Origin: JAYXXU01 sp049301135
GTDB lineage: Bacteria; Pseudomonadota; Gammaproteobacteria; Pseudomonadales; Moraxellaceae
NCBI GenBank assembly: GCA_049301135.1
Contig: JBAQKP010000211.1
Location: forward strand, 1-26,378
DNA: 26,378 bases
Reading direction: 5' to 3'
Positions 1 through 7,115 of this stretch are shown here, piece after piece. The translations under genes were made by a program, and so were the position numbers. Numbering within the stretch: the stretch's first letter is position 1; the number at the start of each line of letters is the position of its first letter. The notes below the pieces were generated by a model. The model saw only the letters and a list, made by a program, of their open reading frames with translations. It ran no database searches and was not told the origin of the DNA.

Positions 1-257
1 ACATCGAGCTGACCTGCAACGACCGAACGAGCGACCGGCACATGCTCCAAATACAATTGTCCCGCCAAACACGGTGAGGCCTGTCCAGTATAGTCGAGCA
101 ACGCAACCGCCAAGCCCAGTTGTGCCGCACGTTGTTGCAGTGCGTCACGATCCGCCAGCACGACAATCGGCCGTGACCATGTCCGCTCGGCCAGCATCAG
201 ACTGATGTCCATCCCGATCCCAGCCGGTTCGCCGGTGGTCAGATATAACGGCAGCAT
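1..257 (-). CDS. pdxA: 4-hydroxythreonine-4-phosphate dehydrogenase, N-terminal part (cut by window edge)
   Basis: The reverse strand opens with ATG at 257 and stays open to the window edge, about 85 codons. The N-terminus reads LPLYLTTGEPAGIG, then MDIS, which matches the PdxA opening motif (T-P/T-G-E-P-A-G-I-G-P-D). PdxA oxidises 4-phosphohydroxy-L-threonine in the cytoplasm on the DXP-dependent pyridoxal-phosphate route. One oddity is Met at residue 16, where the family usually has Pro (GIGPD). No strong Shine-Dalgarno is visible; a GAG lies about 8 nt upstream. The gene runs codirectionally behind the FadL-family gene, but a terminator lies between, so it probably has its own promoter. 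A CATAAT hexamer at 291-296 (minus) is a candidate -10 without a good -35. The catalytic and metal-binding C-terminal parts are outside the window. Confidence 0.85.
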   Translation of the reverse strand, partial: MLPLYLTTGEPAGIGMDISLMLAERTWSRPIVVLADRDALQQRAAQLGLAVALLDYTGQASPCLAGQLYLEHVPVARSVVAGQLD

Positions 258-301
258 GAGAAAACACTCGCATCAATTCAACCAGTCGCGATTATGAATG
301 A

Positions 302-329
302 AAAAACGACCCCAGATGGGATCGTTTTT
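302..329 (-). terminator. Rho-independent terminator after the FadL-family gene
   Basis: AAAAACGA-CCCC, a four-base loop, then GGGATCGTTTTT form a stem of about 12 pairs with one mismatch. A T-run follows on either strand. It lies about 25 bp past the stop of the FadL-family gene on the minus strand and so separates it from pdxA. Confidence 0.75.
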
Positions 330-354
330 GGTGTCTTTCGCGCAGCTTGATAAC

Positions 355-1770
355 TTAGAAGTGATAACCGACTTTTAAGCCAATCGCCAACGCATCGTTG
401 TCTTCAAAGTTGCCGACGATAGTGCCGCTGCTGACTTTGGCTTCTGCATCACCCAACAAGAAATATTTGATGCCCAGCGAGACATCAACATGCTCAACTG
501 GTGAGTAACGCGCACCCAGACCCACGTTCCAGTAGCCTTCGGTTGGCCCCAAGGTGGTGATTGGATTGCCCGCCCCACTGTCCCAGCCGACTGACACGCT
601 GCCAGACAGTTGTGGGTGTAGCTTACGACCGACGCCGACGTTAGCTGACCATTGGTCTTTGGCGTAATTCACCACGTCTAAGCCACCCGGAAAGCGAAGT
701 GCTGTGGCACTGGAGAAGAGCGATGGTTTGATCGCAAAACTTTCCCAGTTGACCCAACGTACGTTTGCAAACGCAAGTGTGTCCGCCATGATGCCGGTTT
801 GGAAGTCGATATTGACCGACTGTGGTGTAGTGATTTCAGTTTTGCTGTCGCGCTGGGTAGGCAACTCAGTTGCTGCTGCCAACGTGAGCAAGCCCGAAAG
901 CCCAGCCTGTTGCGCACGTAACGTAGCGTTAGTTGGATTTGCAGCCAAACCAGCATTTACGGCAGCCAATTGCGGCCGCAATGTTGCCTGAATCGTTGAT
1001 ACAGGTGCGGTGGCCAATGGTGCCAGCGCAGGGTTTGCAGCTAAACCGCCTCTCAGCCCGATTAAGGCTGCTGAGGACAGTGGCAGCGTTTCAGACGACT
1101 TCAAACGATGTTCGATCTCTGAGCGATAAGTAACTGCCAAACGCAGAGCAATCTCAGGCTTTTCAAAAGCGAAACCGGCAGCATAACCAAGACGGTTGTC
1201 CTGCTGTAACTTGGCGCTATAACCATTTAAAATATCGTATGCTGGACCGCGCAGGTTTAGCTCGCCGCTAATCGACTGAATTGCAGGGCCGCCGAACAAG
1301 GTCACGTTCGGGAGCGGTTGATAACCGTACAAGAATGTCGTGTTATGGCTATCCACCTCAACAGTCGTAGTACCTGTCACCCCCAATGCGGCACGCACCG
1401 CACTAGGTAGTGGAATAAGACCACTGTAGGCATTATTTTCAGCGGTGAAGTTGTTCTGACCCGTGTACTCAGCTGCCGCACCAAACGGCTGATCGTAGAT
1501 AATCGCAAATGAAGATTCTGGGGATACTTCAAACTTGAGTGCTGCAGACAACATCTCGTAATCTTCGGCCATCTCAGGCACAACATTGCCGGCGCTATCG
1601 ACACCGCCAACTTTAGGCATCAGACCGCTATAACCGACTTCGGCGTAATTACCTTTTTGGAAAAAAGCAGTAGTGGACTGACCTGAACGGTCGAGGGCAG
1701 CGGCGTGCAACGTGGCAAGAGGTGTTGCGAGCAGCATCATCGCGCACAAGGGCTTAAGCGTCATCATCAT
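355..1770 (-). CDS. Outer-membrane transport protein, OMPP1/FadL/TodX family
   Basis: The 471-residue product starts with a signal peptide (MMMTLKPLCAMMLL..., probable cleavage after LHA) and ends in Phe (VGYHF), the usual C-terminal signature of an outer-membrane beta-barrel. After cleavage the mature N-terminus begins ALDRSGQSTTAFFQKGNY, the hatch-like start seen in FadL relatives. A variable Ala/Leu/Thr-rich stretch lies near residues 235-305, probably an extracellular loop. FadL-family channels take up long-chain fatty acids or other hydrophobic compounds; the substrate here cannot be read. The frame is open 19 codons further upstream. I chose 1770 because AAGGAAAG sits just before the ATGATGATG run and the signal peptide then starts normally. 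A terminator follows, so the gene is probably monocistronic. Confidence 0.85.
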   Translation of the reverse strand: MMMTLKPLCAMMLLATPLATLHAAALDRSGQSTTAFFQKGNYAEVGYSGLMPKVGGVDSAGNVVPEMAEDYEMLSAALKFEVSPESSFAIIYDQPFGAAAEYTGQNNFTAENNAYSGLIPLPSAVRAALGVTGTTTVEVDSHNTTFLYGYQPLPNVTLFGGPAIQSISGELNLRGPAYDILNGYSAKLQQDNRLGYAAGFAFEKPEIALRLAVTYRSEIEHRLKSSETLPLSSAALIGLRGGLAANPALAPLATAPVSTIQATLRPQLAAVNAGLAANPTNATLRAQQAGLSGLLTLAAATELPTQRDSKTEITTPQSVNIDFQTGIMADTLAFANVRWVNWESFAIKPSLFSSATALRFPGGLDVVNYAKDQWSANVGVGRKLHPQLSGSVSVGWDSGAGNPITTLGPTEGYWNVGLGARYSPVEHVDVSLGIKYFLLGDAEAKVSSGTIVGNFEDNDALAIGLKVGYHF

Positions 1771-1841
1771 ATCTTTCCTTGAAAGGCCTGACCTACCGTC
1801 AGTCAAAAAGCGGGACTGTTCAAACATGCTACGTTATTTTT

Positions 1842-1855
1842 TGCACACTTGTGCA
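1842..1855. promoter_or_regulatory. Palindrome TGCACA-CT-TGTGCA upstream of the FadL-family gene
   Basis: A perfect 6-bp inverted repeat around a 2-bp centre lies about 72 bp upstream of the chosen FadL-gene start and overlaps its weak candidate -35. This is the shape of a dimeric repressor or activator site. I do not recognise the cognate regulator. Confidence 0.35.
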
Positions 1856-2085
1856 GCATCTAACGCAGTGCTTACTGTTACATCACAGACACATATTAAC
1901 AAGAAAAATTTGCCAGATTGTTCGACCGTTGATCAGGTAGCATGACTGGCGAGTATTGACTTAGATTTGACTTTTATACGTCATCATAGTCATTGACCTT
2001 TTTAAAACACCAAAAAACCAGTGCGAGTCCTGTCCTACAAAAAATGCTCGGTCAGATTATTTTGACGCATTTTAAAATCGATAGA

Positions 2086-2115
2086 TTGCTAAACAGACAG
2101 AGAAACCACTATAAT
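2086..2115 (+). promoter_or_regulatory. Sigma-70-type promoter of rplM-rpsI
   Basis: -35 TTGCTA (2086-2091), 18-nt spacer, perfect -10 TATAAT (2110-2115). A GC-rich discriminator (CCGCGC) follows directly, as is usual for stringently controlled ribosomal-protein promoters. Predicted transcription start is near 2122, leaving a leader of about 55 nt. Confidence 0.75.
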
Positions 2116-2129
2116 CCGCGCTCAATTTT

Positions 2130-2154
2130 GTTGTGCCTGCTCCCTAGGCACAAC
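2130..2154 (+). promoter_or_regulatory. Leader hairpin of rplM, possible L13 autoregulatory site
   Basis: GTTGTGCC (2130-2137) pairs perfectly with GGCACAAC (2147-2154) around a 9-nt loop. The hairpin occupies most of the short 5' leader and ends 22 nt before the rplM ATG. In E. coli the rplM-rpsI operon is controlled by L13 through its leader mRNA. That this hairpin is the binding site is inference from position only. The rplM Shine-Dalgarno is weak (TAGG at 2164-2167), which fits translational control. Confidence 0.5.
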
Positions 2155-2176
2155 CAACGATAATAGGCAACGTGCA

Positions 2177-2605
2177 ATGAAGACCCTCAGCGCTAAGCCA
2201 GCAGAGGTACAACACGACTGGTTCGTAGTTGACGCTACTGGTAAAACCCTCGGTCGCCTCGCGACTGAAATCGCTCGCCGTCTACGCGGTAAGCACAAGA
2301 CCAGCTTCACACCACACGTTGACACTGGCGACTATCTCGTCATCATCAACGCTGAAAAACTGGTTGTCACCGGCAAAAAATCCGAAGACAAAAAATACTA
2401 CCGCCACAGCGGGTATCCAGGTGGTCTGAAAGAAACCAACTTCACCAAGTTGATCGCTCACAAACCAGAAGAAGTCCTGCAACGCGCCGTAAAAGGCATG
2501 CTGCCAAAAGGCCCTCTGGGTTATGCCATGATCAAAAAGATGAAAGTGTATGCAGGTGGCGAACATCCGCACGCTGCACAACAGCCTCAAGTCTTGGACA
2601 TCTAA
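2177..2605 (+). CDS. rplM: 50S ribosomal protein L13
   Basis: 142 residues, the same length as E. coli L13. The sequence shows the family's conserved blocks: MKTLSAKPAEVQHDWFVVDA at the start, GKTLGRLATEIA, HVDTGDYLVIINA near residues 53-65, the YYRHSGYPGG block and a GMLPKGPLG block. L13 is an early-assembly protein of the large subunit that contacts 23S rRNA. It is the first gene of the rplM-rpsI pair, 9 nt from rpsI, behind its own strong promoter and a leader hairpin. Nothing is unusual in the protein. Confidence 0.98.
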   Translation: MKTLSAKPAEVQHDWFVVDATGKTLGRLATEIARRLRGKHKTSFTPHVDTGDYLVIINAEKLVVTGKKSEDKKYYRHSGYPGGLKETNFTKLIAHKPEEVLQRAVKGMLPKGPLGYAMIKKMKVYAGGEHPHAAQQPQVLDI

Positions 2606-2614
2606 GGAACTGAC

Positions 2615-3001
2615 ATGGAAAAGAATTACGGTACAGGCCGTCGTAAGACCGCAACCGCCCGTGTGTTTCTGTCCGCAGGCACAGGCAACATCAACATCAA
2701 CAACAAGAGCCTAGACCTCTATTTTGCTCGCCCAACCGCGCGCATGATCGTCCGTCAGCCGCTTGAATTGGTCGATGCTGTTGAAAAATATGACTTGTTC
2801 ATCACTGTTAAAGGTGGTGGTATGAGCGGCCAAGCTGGCGCAATCCGTCACGGCATTACCCGTGCGCTGATCGCTGCTGACGACACACTGAAACCAGCAC
2901 TGCGTCAAGCTGGCTTCGTGACTCGCGATGCCCGTGAAGTCGAACGTAAGAAAATCGGTCTGCGCAAAGCGCGTAAGCGTCCACAGTACTCCAAGCGTTA
3001 A
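2615..3001 (+). CDS. rpsI: 30S ribosomal protein S9
   Basis: 128 residues, close to the usual 130. The N-terminus NYGTGRRKTATARVFL and the basic C-terminal tail ending KARKRPQYSKR are diagnostic; in the family this tail reaches the P-site tRNA. GGMSGQAGAIRHGI is the conserved middle block. An AAGGA Shine-Dalgarno overlaps the end of rplM, and the two genes form one operon closed by a hairpin at 3016-3048. Confidence 0.98.
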   Translation: MEKNYGTGRRKTATARVFLSAGTGNININNKSLDLYFARPTARMIVRQPLELVDAVEKYDLFITVKGGGMSGQAGAIRHGITRALIAADDTLKPALRQAGFVTRDAREVERKKIGLRKARKRPQYSKR

Positions 3002-3015
3002 TCGACACTTGGTGT

Positions 3016-3048
3016 CAACAACCCCAGCCTGTCTGGGGTTTGTTGTTT
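3016..3048 (+). terminator. Terminator after rpsI
   Basis: ACCCCAG and CTGGGGT pair perfectly around a 5-nt loop. CAAC/GTTG extends the stem with a bulge, and the 3' arm is T-rich (TTTGTTGTTT). It starts 15 bp after the rpsI stop and separates rplM-rpsI from petABC. Confidence 0.75.
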
Positions 3049-3184
3049 CTGCTGGCTAGAAAAATCAGTTAATTTGTGCTCTGATGATGCAGTTTTGTGG
3101 CTTTTTAGCACAGATTTCTTTAGTATTGCCACAAAATTTTAATGGGCTTTGCCGCCCATGCGTGCTTGTCTGGAGGAAACCTCA

Positions 3185-3769
3185 ATGAGTAGTGCCGAGG
3201 GAGTCAATGTTAGCCGCCGCCGCATGCTGATCGGAACTACAGCCGTGATTGGTGGCGTAGGTATGGTTGCTGCTGTTACCCCATTTGTAAAATCTTGGAA
3301 CCCCAGCGCCAAAGCCAAAGCGGCTGGTGCGCCGGTCGTACAAGACATCGGTGCAATTGAAGCGGGTCAAATGGTTGTGGTCGAGTGGCGTGGTATTCCA
3401 GTGTTTGTGGTCAGTCGTACCGCAGAAATGGTCGCCAACCTGATGAAAGACAATCCGGTGATTTCAGATCCAGTGTCTGAAAAATCAGATCAGCCTGAAT
3501 ATGCCAAAAACCCAACTCGTTCACGCTCACCTGAGTTATTAGTGGTGACCGGCGTGTGTACGCATTTGGGCTGCGCACCCACCTACCGTCCAGAAGTTGG
3601 CGCTGCTGACCTCGGCGGCAATGATTGGCAAGGCGGCTTTTACTGCCCATGCCACGGTTCAAAGTATGATTTGGCCGGACGTGTCTATAAAGGTGTACCT
3701 GCGCCCACGAATCTACCCGTGCCGCCGTACTCGCTTGCAGGCAGTATCCTGACCATTGGGGAGGGTTAA
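3185..3769 (+). CDS. petA: Ubiquinol-cytochrome c reductase, Rieske iron-sulfur subunit
   Basis: 194 residues. The N-terminus SRRRMLIGTTAVIGGVGMVA is a Tat-like, uncleaved membrane anchor. The [2Fe-2S] ligand boxes are CTHLGC (residues 125-130) and CPCHGS (154-159), giving two Cys and two His ligands and the stabilising disulfide Cys pair. The subunit carries electrons from ubiquinol at the Qo site to cytochrome c1 on the periplasmic side. The frame is open 12 codons further upstream; I chose 3185 because TGGAGGAAACC precedes it with good spacing. First gene of petABC, 3 nt from petB. A small hairpin (ATGGGC/GCCCAT, 3142-3159) lies upstream; I see no convincing promoter hexamers. Confidence 0.97.
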   Translation: MSSAEGVNVSRRRMLIGTTAVIGGVGMVAAVTPFVKSWNPSAKAKAAGAPVVQDIGAIEAGQMVVVEWRGIPVFVVSRTAEMVANLMKDNPVISDPVSEKSDQPEYAKNPTRSRSPELLVVTGVCTHLGCAPTYRPEVGAADLGGNDWQGGFYCPCHGSKYDLAGRVYKGVPAPTNLPVPPYSLAGSILTIGEG

Positions 3770-3772
3770 ACC

Positions 3773-5173
3773 ATGAGCATTGGGCAAAAATTGATGTCGT
3801 GGGTCGATGCGCGCTTTCCGGCGACTGAGACCTACGAATACCACATGTCAAAATACTACGCACCGAAGAACTTCAACTTCTGGTATTTTTTTGGCGTGTT
3901 GTCGATGGTGGTACTGGTCAACCAGTTTGTGACTGGCATCTGGCTCACCATGATGTACAACCCGTCGGCTGAAGGCGCGTTCGACTCGGTCGAATACATC
4001 ATGCGTGATGTTGAGGCGGGTTGGCTGATTCGTTATATGCACTCGACGGGAGCCTCGGCGTTCTTTGTGGTGGTGTATCTGCACATGTTCCGTGGCCTGC
4101 TCTACGGCTCATACCAAAAGCCGCGTGAGCTGGTCTGGTTGATCGGGATGGGGATTTATCTCGTCTTGATGGCAGAAGGCTTCTTTGGCTACTTATTGCC
4201 TTGGGGCAACATGTCGTTCTGGGGTGCACAGGTGATTTTGAACCTGCCTGCGGCCTTGCCGATCATTGGTGATCCGTTGACCACTTGGGTCAAAGGCGAC
4301 TATCTGATTTCGGGCATTACCCTGAACCGCTTTTTTGCCTTGCATGTGGTGGCACTGCCGTTGATTTTGGTCGGTCTGGTGTTTATGCACTTGGTGGCCT
4401 TGCATCATGTCGGTTCGAACAACCCTGATGGCGTCGACATCAAAAAGCAAAAAGATGAAAATGGCATTCCGCTGGATGGTATCCCATTCCACCCTTACTA
4501 CACCGTGCATGATCTGATCGGCATCGTCGTGTTCTTAATCATTTTCTTCGGGGTGATCTTCTTCTTCCCTGCCGGTGGTGGTTACTTACTGGAACGTCCG
4601 AACTTTGAACCGGCCAACCCACTGAAAACCCCTGCACACATTGCACCAGTGTGGTACTACACACCATTCTATGCAATTTTGCGCGCTGTGCCTGATAAGC
4701 TCGGTGGCGTCATGGCGATGGGTGGTGCGATTGCCTTCTTGTTTGTGTTGCCGTGGCTCGATCGCTCACCCGTGAAGTCGATTCGCTACAAAGGTATCCT
4801 GTCGAAAATTTGGCTGGCCATTTTTGTGGTGAGCTTTGTTGGTCTGGGCTTCCTTGGTGCCAAAACAGCAGCTGAAATTCCACATATTTTCAGTGGCGTT
4901 TTCATCAAGACGCTGATCTTGGGTGCAATCTTTGCTGCCATTTGGTTCTGGCGCAAGCATGAAATCTATGCCTATTTAGCACTGACGTTGGGCATTACCA
5001 GTATCCTTGGTGGCTTATTACTGTGGCTATTTCCTGCCATGGGGATTGATGCCTCTAAAGGCTTTGGGGTGATGTTTACCCTGCTGTATTTCTTGTTCTT
5101 CATCCTGATGCCGATTTACACCTCGATTGAGACCTGTAAGCAGCCACCAGATCGTGTGACCGGAGGCCACTAA
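3773..5173 (+). CDS. petB: Cytochrome b subunit of the bc1 complex, with an enlarged C-terminal membrane region
   Basis: 466 residues of a polytopic membrane protein. Likely haem-b ligands are His90 and His104 (RYMH..., YLHMFRG) and His191 and His206 (ALHVVAL..., FMHLVALHHVGSNNPDG). The Qo-loop motif reads PVWY rather than the PEWY of mitochondria; I recall this variant from other gammaproteobacteria. The protein oxidises ubiquinol at Qo and reduces quinone at Qi. The chain is some 55-60 residues longer than the roughly 400-residue cytochrome b I know from Pseudomonas. The extra part lies between the LSKIWLAIFVVSFVGLGFLG helix and the final helix ending LMPIYTSIE, and contains two more hydrophobic segments (FIKTLILGAIFAAIWFW and LALTLGITSILGGLLLWLF). 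It sits 3 nt after petA, preceded by GGAGGG, and 1 nt before petC. Confidence 0.96.
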   Translation: MSIGQKLMSWVDARFPATETYEYHMSKYYAPKNFNFWYFFGVLSMVVLVNQFVTGIWLTMMYNPSAEGAFDSVEYIMRDVEAGWLIRYMHSTGASAFFVVVYLHMFRGLLYGSYQKPRELVWLIGMGIYLVLMAEGFFGYLLPWGNMSFWGAQVILNLPAALPIIGDPLTTWVKGDYLISGITLNRFFALHVVALPLILVGLVFMHLVALHHVGSNNPDGVDIKKQKDENGIPLDGIPFHPYYTVHDLIGIVVFLIIFFGVIFFFPAGGGYLLERPNFEPANPLKTPAHIAPVWYYTPFYAILRAVPDKLGGVMAMGGAIAFLFVLPWLDRSPVKSIRYKGILSKIWLAIFVVSFVGLGFLGAKTAAEIPHIFSGVFIKTLILGAIFAAIWFWRKHEIYAYLALTLGITSILGGLLLWLFPAMGIDASKGFGVMFTLLYFLFFILMPIYTSIETCKQPPDRVTGGH

Positions 5174-5174
5174 C

Positions 5175-5858
5175 ATGAAAAAACTGCTCCTGTCCTTCGC
5201 CCTGTTGCTTTCTGCCGGTGCTGTGCAAGCTGCCGGTGTGGAATGTGGGATCAATCCTGCGACTGAAGAAGCCTACGAGTGTAGCCATGCACCTGTAAAC
5301 CTCACGGACAAAGCCTCACTGCAACGCGGTGCGGCGGTGTTTATGAATTACTGTGTCGGTTGTCACTCGCTCAAGTATCTACGCTATGAGCGGATGGCGA
5401 CTGATCTGGCGATCCCAAACGAGCTGGTCGAGAAATACATGATGTTCACCACCGAAAAAATCGGTGATGGCATCAGTGCAAAAATCGACCCAAAGATGCA
5501 GGCCAAATGGTTCGGTAACGCGCCACCTGATCTGTCATTGACGGCACGTCTGCGCAGTCCAGATTGGATTTATACCTACCTGCTGACCTTCTATGAAGAT
5601 CCAAAACGGCCTTGGGGTGTCAACAACGTCGTGTTTAAAGACGTTGCCATGCCGCATGTGTTGCACACGTTGCAGCAGGATTTGGGTGATGATGAGTATC
5701 GTGAGCGGGTCGGTGATTTGACCAACTTCCTGACTTATGCGTCTGAGCCAATGGCACATCAGCGCACCGTCTACGGCTTCTTTGTGATTTTGTTCTTGCT
5801 GGTGTTGTTGATTCCAGTCTGGCTACTGAACAAAGAATACTGGAAAGACGTCAAGTAA
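5175..5858 (+). CDS. petC: Cytochrome c1 of the bc1 complex
   Basis: 227 residues. It has a Sec signal peptide (MKKLLLSFALLLSAGAVQAA), the haem-c attachment motif CVGCH at 60-64, the probable axial Met159 in VAMPHVL, and a C-terminal membrane anchor at about 200-218 followed by NKEYWKDVK. It accepts electrons from the Rieske protein and passes them to soluble cytochrome c or an oxidase. The start codon lies 1 nt after the petB stop, with CGGAGG as ribosome binding site inside petB, so translation is probably coupled. Last gene of petABC, closed by a strong terminator. Confidence 0.97.
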   Translation: MKKLLLSFALLLSAGAVQAAGVECGINPATEEAYECSHAPVNLTDKASLQRGAAVFMNYCVGCHSLKYLRYERMATDLAIPNELVEKYMMFTTEKIGDGISAKIDPKMQAKWFGNAPPDLSLTARLRSPDWIYTYLLTFYEDPKRPWGVNNVVFKDVAMPHVLHTLQQDLGDDEYRERVGDLTNFLTYASEPMAHQRTVYGFFVILFLLVLLIPVWLLNKEYWKDVK

Positions 5859-5889
5859 GCTGTGCACGTCACAGTTCATCTGGCGAGAC

Positions 5890-5918
5890 ACAAAAAGGGC
5901 AATATGCCCTTTTTGTTT
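5890..5918 (+). terminator. Strong terminator after petC
   Basis: ACAAAAAGGGCA and TGCCCTTTTTGT form a perfect 12-bp stem with a 3-nt loop (ATA), and the 3' arm ends in a T-run. It lies 31 bp after the petC stop and isolates petABC from sspAB. Confidence 0.9.
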
Positions 5919-5966
5919 GCCCGTTGCTTTGGTTATGCTGCGTGATTGATTGGAGCAACCCACACC

Positions 5967-6641
5967 TTGCCTGAATCCACGATTTTATCGGACAGCGAAC
6001 AACGTCACGCGGGCATCCTGCTATACGCCCATCCAGACCAACATGAAAGCCATCAGATTCAGCTCGCACTGGCCGAAAAACAGATCGTCTATCGGTTGAT
6101 CATGGTCGATCCAGCGCTACGTCCTGAAGATTTGTTAGATCTGAATCCATACGCCAGCCTGCCGACATTGATTGATCGAGAGCTACGGCTGTATCAAAGC
6201 GCTATTATTTTGGAATATCTGGAGGAGCGCTATCCCCGTTATCCCCTGCTACCAGACCATCCAGCGACGCGGGCGGAATACCGGCAGTATGCGTGGCGGA
6301 TTCAACATGACTGGCTCAGTCTGGCCAACACCTTACTGATGCATCCTGATAGCTTAGATGTCAAAGCAGCACGACAGGCACGGCAACAACTGCGGAATAG
6401 CCTGATTAGCTTGTCGCCGTTGTTTGCCAAGCGGCCGTTTTTTATGAATGATCAGTTTGGGCTGTGTGATTGCCTACTCGCACCGATGCTGTGGCGGCTG
6501 CCCGAGATGCAAATTGAATTACCGAGTTCCTTGACTGCACCGCTTCTGGCATACTGCCAGCGTCTGTTTGAGCGACCGGCTTTTTTGGCCACGTTAACCG
6601 TGCAGCAGCGTCAAAAACGTGATTTGCCGAGGATTGGATAA
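5967..6641 (+). CDS. sspA: Stringent starvation protein A (GST-fold), non-ATG start
   Basis: About 224 residues with a thioredoxin-like N-domain (LYAHPDQHESHQIQLALAEKQ..., NPYASLPTLIDRELRLYQS, IILEYLEERYP) and an all-alpha C-domain, the GST fold of SspA. SspA binds RNA polymerase and is needed for acid and stationary-phase tolerance in E. coli. There is no ATG before the first conserved block, so the start must be TTG. I favour TTG at 5967, with GGAG 11 nt upstream; TTG at 5946 is the alternative. The usual C-P-(Y/F)-S-H-R motif of the first helix is replaced by H-P-D-Q-H-E-S-H, so the Cys position is lost; SspA proteins in general lack GST activity. The stop touches the sspB ATG (TAAATG). 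sspA directly preceding sspB behind petABC is a conserved order. Confidence 0.92.
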   Translation: MPESTILSDSEQRHAGILLYAHPDQHESHQIQLALAEKQIVYRLIMVDPALRPEDLLDLNPYASLPTLIDRELRLYQSAIILEYLEERYPRYPLLPDHPATRAEYRQYAWRIQHDWLSLANTLLMHPDSLDVKAARQARQQLRNSLISLSPLFAKRPFFMNDQFGLCDCLLAPMLWRLPEMQIELPSSLTAPLLAYCQRLFERPAFLATLTVQQRQKRDLPRIG

Positions 6642-7055
6642 ATGACTGACATCACTGTCACCCCGACCCGCCCTTATTTGGTACGGGCAATTTATGATTG
6701 GATTCAGGACAATCAACTGACCCCGTATCTGGTGGTCAATGCCGATGAGCCGAATGTCACTGTGCCCAAACAACATGTCAAAGACGGCCAAATTGTGCTG
6801 AATATCGCTGCACATGCAGTACATCAGTTGCATATTGATCATGATGCGATTCAGTTTAATGCCCGATTTGGTGGCGTGTCGCAATTGGTGTATGCACCGA
6901 TGCGTGCGGTGATGGGCTTGTATGCCCGCGAAAATGGCCAAGGCTTATTTTTTGATCCCAGTGAATATGGCGCACCTACAGATCCCCTACCCGTCGCAAC
7001 AGATCTCAGCGAGACACCAGCGCCGAAAAAATCTGGCTTAAGAATTTTAGAGTAA
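6642..7055 (+). CDS. sspB: ClpXP protease specificity-enhancing factor SspB
   Basis: 137 residues. The N-terminal substrate-binding domain shows RPYLVRAIYDWIQDNQLTPY, ADEPNVTVP and FNARFGGVSQLVYAPMRAV, as in SspB. An acidic/Pro-rich linker follows, and the chain ends KKSGLRILE, matching the short C-terminal ClpX-binding (XB) tail (LRVVK-like) of E. coli SspB. The protein tethers ssrA-tagged and other substrates to ClpXP in the cytoplasm. It begins immediately after the sspA stop, so the two are cotranscribed and probably translationally coupled. Confidence 0.96.
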   Translation: MTDITVTPTRPYLVRAIYDWIQDNQLTPYLVVNADEPNVTVPKQHVKDGQIVLNIAAHAVHQLHIDHDAIQFNARFGGVSQLVYAPMRAVMGLYARENGQGLFFDPSEYGAPTDPLPVATDLSETPAPKKSGLRILE

Positions 7056-7115
7056 TTACAATGCACTGACTCGGCGCGACCTGACCAACGCGCAACTTGA
7101 GTGAAGGAGAGCCGC

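Larger units (their letters stand above)
1771..2176. other. Divergent intergenic region between the FadL-family gene and rplM
   Basis: About 400 bp of AT-rich DNA without a convincing gene. Its left part must hold the FadL-gene promoter. A weak candidate on the minus strand is TGCACA, 18 nt, TAGCAT, overlapping the palindrome at 1842-1855. Its right end holds the rplM promoter and leader hairpin. I see nothing recognisable between about 1860 and 2060. Confidence 0.6.
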
